Part shown: in pieces, positions 33,301 to 36,960 of the stretch
How positions within the stretch are numbered: position 1 is the stretch's first letter
Layout: each line of letters begins with the position of its first letter
The notes under the pieces: generated by a model
Told to the model about the DNA's origin: nothing
What the model saw: only the letters and a program-made list of their open reading frames with translations
Database searches by the model: none
Translations under genes and position numbers: made by a program
Assembly (NCBI GenBank): GCA_021772535.1
Contig: JAJFLV010000164.1
Coordinates: 1 to 36,960 of the forward strand
From: Opitutales bacterium
GTDB lineage: Bacteria > Verrucomicrobiota > Verrucomicrobiia > Opitutales > UBA2987
DNA length: 36,960 bases
Direction: 5' to 3'

Positions 33301-33855
33301 AACTGGGGAGTGCCGGAACGTGTGACACTCGACAAACTCATTTCGTGGAGTGAGCACGATGATCCCGGTGTGAAATATTTTTCCGGGACGGCGGCTTATG
33401 GCAAAAGGTTCGAATGGAATCCAAAATCACTGGATTCAACTCAGAAATCGAGAGTTTTCCTCGACCTCGGCAAAGTGCGGATCATGGCGCAAGTCCTGCT
33501 CAATGGCAGAGACCTTGGCACACTTTGGAAACCACCGTATCGGGTGGAGGTGACCCATGCGCTCAAGTCCGGCGACAACACGCTTGAAATCAAAGTGGTC
33601 AACCTTTGGATCAATCGGCTGATCGGTGATGAGCAACTGCCCGAAGACAGCGAGCGCAAGCTCGATGGCACTCTCGAAGAATGGCCGCAGTGGCTAACCG
33701 AGGGCAAGCCCAGCCCGTCTGGCCGGTTCACGTTCTCCACTCATTTGTTGTGGAAAAAAGACGACCCATTGGTTGAGTCCGGCCTGATGGGCCCCGTGTA
33801 TTTACGCACCGTTGCATCAACTTCATCTGGGATCAAAAAAAATCCCACCCGATGA
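30349..33855 (+). CDS. exported GH106 alpha-L-rhamnosidase-like enzyme
   Basis: This 1168-residue glycoside hydrolase of family 106 has a signal peptide (MVLLIGLLLLSVNLSAQ). Family motifs are strong: ITADLEAMERVGIGGV, WREMFQHLVAEANRLGLKVN, MHNAAGWTGSGGPWITPE, AHIDSWEVGAQNW (acidic pair) and VGAEAFTAN. The C-terminal part has sugar-binding beta-sandwich modules (RVFLDLGKVRIMAQVLLNGRD, near residue 1040). The ORF track begins at a TTG (30304); ATG 30349 gives a standard lipoprotein-free signal peptide. It would release terminal rhamnose from glycans in the periplasm or outside the cell. It differs greatly from the cytoplasmic GH106-like protein at 1606-4776. It stands behind element copy 3, whose edge is 58 bases upstream. 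Confidence 0.93.
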   Translation: MIKRMVLLIGLLLLSVNLSAQSYSHLEQNFAQPPNSARPWVLGFALGGNHSEEGITADLEAMERVGIGGVLFMETDQGAPKGPIPFAGQRWREMFQHLVAEANRLGLKVNMHNAAGWTGSGGPWITPELSMQRVVWTETKITGPQRFDGVLPQPQAVRDFYRDIAVYAYPTPEVNYLIPRIGGKSGGPATRIEISPRVSFPSLPARAVVPRDDIVNLAAKLSEENRLVWDVPEGEWTLLRMGYTTTGQENYPAPLPGRGLESDKLSKEATEIHFNALLSKLISDNESLTGEQRTLVSAHIDSWEVGAQNWTPKFREEFQRLRGYDPLPLLPIMSGRVIDSLEVSERFLWDVRQTISDLLADNYTGHFNTLTRRHGMRLSHEAYDKMPASDLVVAGRVDEPMGEFWTLEKFRKSFSVFEMASAAHVYGKPIVGAEAFTANRNEKWQYHPGNIKDIGDWAFSEGANRFVIHRYAFQPWTKPDRAPGMGMGPWGLHYERTQTWWEQSRGWHEYLTRCQYLLQKGLFVADLCFLVPENSPQRSKSPLKSGRGPILPGGHIRPGYNFDACPPEVVISRMTVENGRLVLPDGMSYRMLVLPMVNTMTPQLLGKIRDLVWAGATVLGWPPVKSPSLEGYPQCDEKVQALARELWGEGEAPAEFTERTFGQGRVIWGSELQQPDPIYEPTTSFGLAKWIWFMEDNPVVSAPPGKRYFRRYINVDGTSPIATAQMAIAADNAFELWINNLRVGGGSSRTLRVAEWLQPGVNLIAVVVDNKSDTPSSAGFVAALSIRFGDGHEQEVRTDGTWEASDITPMNWPTEATIGSYWSPALELGPMGMAPWGKIDEEAEAIDTIPNINLPIGVLKRMGVPPDFHATVPLRHIHKRIGETDVYFVANPDPYEVETFCTFRVNGKQPEFWWPETGRIEPVAVFETNDVGTRVPLRLDASGSVFVIFRQTAREPQPMAGGKNWLDFETVRELTGPWELSFPPNWGVPERVTLDKLISWSEHDDPGVKYFSGTAAYGKRFEWNPKSLDSTQKSRVFLDLGKVRIMAQVLLNGRDLGTLWKPPYRVEVTHALKSGDNTLEIKVVNLWINRLIGDEQLPEDSERKLDGTLEEWPQWLTEGKPSPSGRFTFSTHLLWKKDDPLVESGLMGPVYLRTVASTSSGIKKNPTR

Positions 33856-33910
33856 ATTTCGATCCCAAGTTCCCTCCTTGATTTCCATTTCTTAACCTAA
33901 TAAATATATA

Positions 33911-33920
33911 TGATATGTCA
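33911..33920 (+). promoter_or_regulatory. TGAYATRTCA motif upstream of the FadR-type regulator
   Basis: TGATATGTCA is the exact reverse complement of the motif at 10353. It lies 92 bases upstream of the FadR-type start, in a very AT-rich stretch. It may be an autoregulatory operator. Confidence 0.4.
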
Positions 33921-33986
33921 CATATTATTTTGACTTAGTTAAATTAAAGAACCTATGGTGATGTGTTCTACAGGAAATGAAAATGA

Positions 33987-34007
33987 GATTCTCCTAAAGG
34001 GAGAATC
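33987..34007 (+). promoter_or_regulatory. hairpin covering the ribosome binding site
   Basis: GATTCTCC (33987-33994) pairs perfectly with GGAGAATC (34000-34007) around a five-base loop. The GGAG is the Shine-Dalgarno of the FadR-type gene, whose ATG follows at 34013. The stem would hide it and could limit translation. Confidence 0.5.
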
Positions 34008-34012
34008 GAAGA

Positions 34013-34714
34013 ATGGGAAAGAGACGACAAATGCGAAGTTTAGAAAATAAATCATTCAACTTCAAAACATTGTCGCAAGTCGTTTATTTGAAGATTCGCG
34101 ATGATATCATTGATGGGAAGTTAAAGCCAGGCACAAGGCTTGTTCGCAGGACTTTGGCAAAGAAACTGGAGGTTAGCGTAATACCAGTTACGGAGGCCTT
34201 ATGGCGACTCGAGCAAGATGGGTTGGTCGAAAGTTATCCCATGCATGGAGCCAGGGTAAAGGCATTGACGGAAGAGACTGTTAAAAATGAGCAGGTATTG
34301 CGAGTTGCCATCGAGTGTCAAACGGCCCGGCTTTGTTCCCGGAATGCGACACAGCGGGAATTTAACATTTTAATGGAGGAGGCGATTCTTTTAGACCAAA
34401 CGATTGCCAAGCGAGACATGTACTCGAAAGAAGGCAGCAAGATGCATTTTAATTTTCATCTACGTATTGCGGAATTTTGTGGATTTCCCTTTATGCAAAA
34501 AGAACTGGAAAAAGCAGGGCTGGTAGAGCTTATGCGATTAAACTGGATAAATGCTACAGTGATAAAACTGGTGCCGAAAGACTGGCATCAGCAATTGGTG
34601 AGGGCGTTGGCAACGAAAGATCCCGATTACGCAGAAAAGAAAATGCGCGAGCATGTTCATTATGGCGATGAACATATTTTCAAAGCCTTGAAGCAATGGG
34701 AAAAAGATTTGTGA
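34013..34714 (+). CDS. GntR-family regulator, FadR type (FCD domain)
   Basis: This 233-residue transcription factor has an N-terminal winged helix (about residues 20-85; DDIIDGKLKPGTRLVRRTLA, VSVIPVTEALWRLEQDGLVE). A C-terminal all-helical FCD ligand domain spans about 95-225. Histidines in HFNFHLRIAEFCG, WHQQLVRAL and HVHYGDEH are positioned for a metal-bound acid ligand. FCD regulators commonly sense sugar acids or other carboxylates. The start is ATG 34013 with GGAG nine bases upstream, inside a hairpin. It precedes the sodium:solute symporter by 195 bases in the same direction and probably controls it. Confidence 0.93.
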   Translation: MGKRRQMRSLENKSFNFKTLSQVVYLKIRDDIIDGKLKPGTRLVRRTLAKKLEVSVIPVTEALWRLEQDGLVESYPMHGARVKALTEETVKNEQVLRVAIECQTARLCSRNATQREFNILMEEAILLDQTIAKRDMYSKEGSKMHFNFHLRIAEFCGFPFMQKELEKAGLVELMRLNWINATVIKLVPKDWHQQLVRALATKDPDYAEKKMREHVHYGDEHIFKALKQWEKDL

Positions 34715-34909
34715 TCATTGCAGGTTCTCTCAGGCGCGTCTGGATTTTTCCGGTTAGTCATTTTAGTTCGTTTATCAATGGATTCAAACCAGGCTGTTGG
34801 GATTATCGTTCATTATGGTCGGGGTGAAATACAGTTTGTTGGTTATTTGCTGGAATGTTGAATAAATTGCCATAGGCAACTTTTGAAATCACAGAACGTT
34901 AGTTGACAC

Positions 34910-36424
34910 ATGGACGACACTACATTCCTACGCTTTGGAGATCTAATTGTCATTGGCATCAGCTTGTCGATTATGGTCGTCATCGGATTTGTTACCTCCC
35001 GGCGTAATGAATCTGCGGACACTTACTTCATGGCTGGCCGTAAAATGCCTGGTTGGGTGGTGGGATTTTCCATCATGGCCACCTTGATCAGCAGTTCGTC
35101 GTTTCTCGCTCTTCCGGAGTTGGCTTATCAGCTCGACTGGCGTATTCTGGGCACCTGTGCGGTCTATCCATTTGCCCTAATTATGGCTTATCGATGGTTT
35201 ATGCCATTCTTCCGAAAAAGCCGGATCAGCTCGGCCTACGAATACCTAGAACGGCGATTCGGAACCTGGGCGAGGCTTTACGTGGCTTTTGCATTTATTC
35301 TCCTTGTCCTGTTGAAGATGGGTATTGTCCTCTACGGCACATCCGTAGCGATGAAGACCGTTTCGGGCTATAGTGTAACGTCGATAATTTTCGTATTTGG
35401 TTTGGTCGTTATTCTTTACACAGTGGTGGGTGGTTTGGAAGCCGTTATATGGACCGATTTGTTTCAGGGATTGGGATTGATGGTGGGCGGAGCGATTTGC
35501 CTGCCGATAATTAGCGGCCAGCTTCCGGGCGGGGTTTCCCAGATTTTCCAAGAGGCCGCCGAAGGCGATAAAATGTCTCTCGCCATAGATGAATGGCAAT
35601 TTATCAAATTTGGATTTTTGGTCATAATCCTGGGCAATTTTTTCGATTATTTGCGCATGACAACCACCGATCAAATGTTCGTCCAGCGTTACTGTGCGCC
35701 GAAGAGTGATGGTCAGGCCAAAAATGCGATCGTTGTGGCTACCATCACCAGCGTGTTGATCTGGTGTTATTTTACCTTCCTGGGAACCGCCTTGTGGGTG
35801 TTTTACCGAAATGTTCCCGATGCGCGAGTGTCAAACCTGGAAACGTTAGAAATATTTCCCCACTTCATTATTACGCAGCTACCGGTTGGGATGGCCGGAT
35901 TTGTTCTTGCCGCGCTGATAATGGCAGCCATGTCAACGCTGGATTCCAGTATCAATGCCTGCGCTGCTACCGTAGTGTCGGACTTTTACCGGAGGCTTTT
36001 TGCGCCGAATGAAAGTGAGAGGCACTACCTCAGGGCAGGGCAACTATTTTCCATTGGATTCGGATTGGTCATGATCGTGTCCGCATTATATATTAATTAT
36101 TCGCGGACAACCGCACTCCAGGAATTACAAAACATACTGATGGCAATTTGCAGCAGTGGCCTGGCAGGAATCTTCATGCTTGGCTTCGTGACGCGGCGAG
36201 CCCACAGTCGAGCGATTCTCGCCGCCACTCTGATTATGCTTGTTTGCGTTGTTGCCTGGCTAATATTGGATCGAACAATCTTTCAGGGCCAGATGCCCCA
36301 CAAGCTCTGGCTGGCCGTTTTCACGAATATCTTCGTGTTTGGAGTGGGTTACGGTTTTAGTGTTTTATTCCCCGTGAAGAAGCCCAGAGATCTAGCCGGT
36401 TTGACTTTGTGGACACAAGATTAA
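34910..36424 (+). CDS. sodium:solute symporter (SSS family)
   Basis: This 504-residue inner-membrane transporter of the SSS family imports a solute with Na+. About 13 hydrophobic segments are visible. Family features include SADTYFMAGRKMPGWVVGFSI near residue 35, YEYLERRFG near 110, LYTVVGGLEAVIWTDLFQG near 170, and AALIMAAMSTLDSSINACAA near 345 (Na+-site helix with serines). Length fits the family. The start is ATG 34910. Neighbouring regulation is by a FadR-type GntR protein. Sugars and sugar acids are typical cargoes for members in this kind of locus. The exact solute cannot be told. Confidence 0.93.
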   Translation: MDDTTFLRFGDLIVIGISLSIMVVIGFVTSRRNESADTYFMAGRKMPGWVVGFSIMATLISSSSFLALPELAYQLDWRILGTCAVYPFALIMAYRWFMPFFRKSRISSAYEYLERRFGTWARLYVAFAFILLVLLKMGIVLYGTSVAMKTVSGYSVTSIIFVFGLVVILYTVVGGLEAVIWTDLFQGLGLMVGGAICLPIISGQLPGGVSQIFQEAAEGDKMSLAIDEWQFIKFGFLVIILGNFFDYLRMTTTDQMFVQRYCAPKSDGQAKNAIVVATITSVLIWCYFTFLGTALWVFYRNVPDARVSNLETLEIFPHFIITQLPVGMAGFVLAALIMAAMSTLDSSINACAATVVSDFYRRLFAPNESERHYLRAGQLFSIGFGLVMIVSALYINYSRTTALQELQNILMAICSSGLAGIFMLGFVTRRAHSRAILAATLIMLVCVVAWLILDRTIFQGQMPHKLWLAVFTNIFVFGVGYGFSVLFPVKKPRDLAGLTLWTQD

Positions 36425-36713
36425 ACGGGTGGCCTGATTTGGTTCTAGTCTGATATCGTTACGATCCATCTTGTATCGTAAACAACTCCTAATCAGGTAT
36501 TGCGAGTTCAGAAGGAGCCGAAAATAGAGAGATTTAACCCGCAGAATGATTCTCGCATAAAGAAGTAGCGACAGTTCTGTCCGATCATGCCGTCGAGGAG
36601 CCGAATGTCCAGCGGGAGGAAGATCACAATGCCGGTAATTTTTTATCTGATAAAAAATTACGCTTTTCATTGTTATCGTTATGTGTTATAAGCGCTATTC
36701 TTCTTCATTTACC
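36425..36713. other. intergenic region with two inverted repeats
   Basis: No gene is seen here. The region holds ATCGTTACGAT followed by a second ATCGTAA (36455-36481) and the AT-rich palindrome at 36635-36661. Neither is followed by a typical T tract. Confidence 0.4.
36635..36661. repeat. perfect AT-rich inverted repeat
   Basis: GTAATTTTTTAT-CTG-ATAAAAAATTAC has 12-base perfect arms and a three-base centre. It ends 52 bases before the start of the last gene. It may be an operator or a weak terminator readable on both strands. Confidence 0.55.
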
Positions 36714-36960
36714 ATGAAAAAACGCCTCCCTACTACCCCATGTTCAATCGTCTTGTACGGTTTTCTATCGGAATTTTTTTTGTTTCTTTTACCGGCTTTC
36801 CAAACGGCTGAGGGCGCTGCCTTCGTGACGTTCCAGATATTTGACGATGCCGAGGATGATATTATCGTCCAGAGTTTCGATTTCGAGTTGTTTCTGGACT
36901 TTGATAACTCTTCACCGAGCGACTCGGACCCTTCTCAGTACGGCGGGATTTCCACCACAC
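36714..36960 (+). CDS. exported protein, 5' part only (runs off the window)
   Basis: The frame from ATG 36714 is open to the window end (82 codons). It is absent from the ORF track because no stop is reached. It begins MKKRLPTTPCS and has a hydrophobic segment (VLYGFLSEFFLFLLPAF), consistent with a signal peptide. A strand-rich acidic stretch follows (TFQIFDDAEDDIIVQSFDFE). This resembles the N-terminus of secreted beta-sandwich proteins. No family can be assigned from this fragment. Confidence 0.6.
   Translation, partial: MKKRLPTTPCSIVLYGFLSEFFLFLLPAFQTAEGAAFVTFQIFDDAEDDIIVQSFDFELFLDFDNSSPSDSDPSQYGGISTT

Noticed and set aside
33829-33850. TGGGAT...ATCCCA hairpin at the end of the exported GH106 gene
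   Set aside because: It lies inside the coding region and lacks a following T run; the A-rich loop is probably chance.

Overview
The window looks like an accessory carbohydrate-utilisation region from a Gram-negative bacterium, most likely a Verrucomicrobiota (Opitutae-like) or related PVC lineage. This is inferred from gene content: SusC/RagA-like and STN-type TonB-dependent receptors, an ECF sigma/FecR pair, a GntR regulator fused to a LacI-type sensor, GH106-type enzymes, exported beta-propeller proteins, and catabolic genes that often lack a clear Shine-Dalgarno. No taxonomic marker other than the RNase P RNA is present.

Layout. (1) 79-496: RNase P RNA (rnpB). (2) 588-10099: a TIM-barrel sugar isomerase/epimerase, a cytoplasmic GH106-like glycosidase, an AraC regulator, a RhaT rhamnose-proton symporter, an L-fucose/L-arabinose isomerase-family protein and a URO-D family protein. 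(3) 10373-14784: a sugar-acid segment with an enolase-superfamily dehydratase, an RraA-like protein, a D-2-hydroxyacid dehydrogenase and a divergent GntR-LacI regulator. (4) 15023-18297: a large TonB-dependent receptor ending in a strong terminator. (5) 18322-27966: an exported propeller protein followed by a truncated Nramp remnant, then an ECF sigma/FecR/STN-receptor trio, then a second paralogous propeller followed by the intact Nramp-like transporter. (6) 28282-33855: an HpcH/HpaI aldolase, a small exported protein and an exported GH106 alpha-L-rhamnosidase-like enzyme. (7) 34013-36424: a FadR-type GntR regulator and a sodium:solute symporter. (8) From 36714: the start of an exported protein that runs off the window.

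Working model (inference). Rhamnose-containing polysaccharide or oligosaccharide is imported across the outer membrane by the two receptors, trimmed by the exported GH106 and propeller proteins, and taken into the cytoplasm by RhaT and the SSS symporter. The cytoplasmic GH106-like enzyme, isomerases, dehydratase and HpaI aldolase then process it. The dehydratase plus aldolase fit a non-phosphorylative deoxy-sugar-acid route. No rhamnulokinase or rhamnulose-phosphate aldolase is seen here.

The most unusual feature is a family of about 275-bp non-coding elements with terminal inverted repeats (TAGAACCTATCTCAAA / TTTGAGATAGGTTCTA). There are three full copies and two isolated ends, and every one lies immediately upstream of a catabolic or CAZyme gene. 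In two places the element supplies coding signals: the stop codon of the dehydratase and the start-codon region of the first propeller gene. A second short repeat (TTAGACRCCCTCTTAG) appears four times as isolated transposon-like ends, and a segmental duplication has left a truncated Nramp gene. Together these suggest a locus assembled by mobile-element activity.
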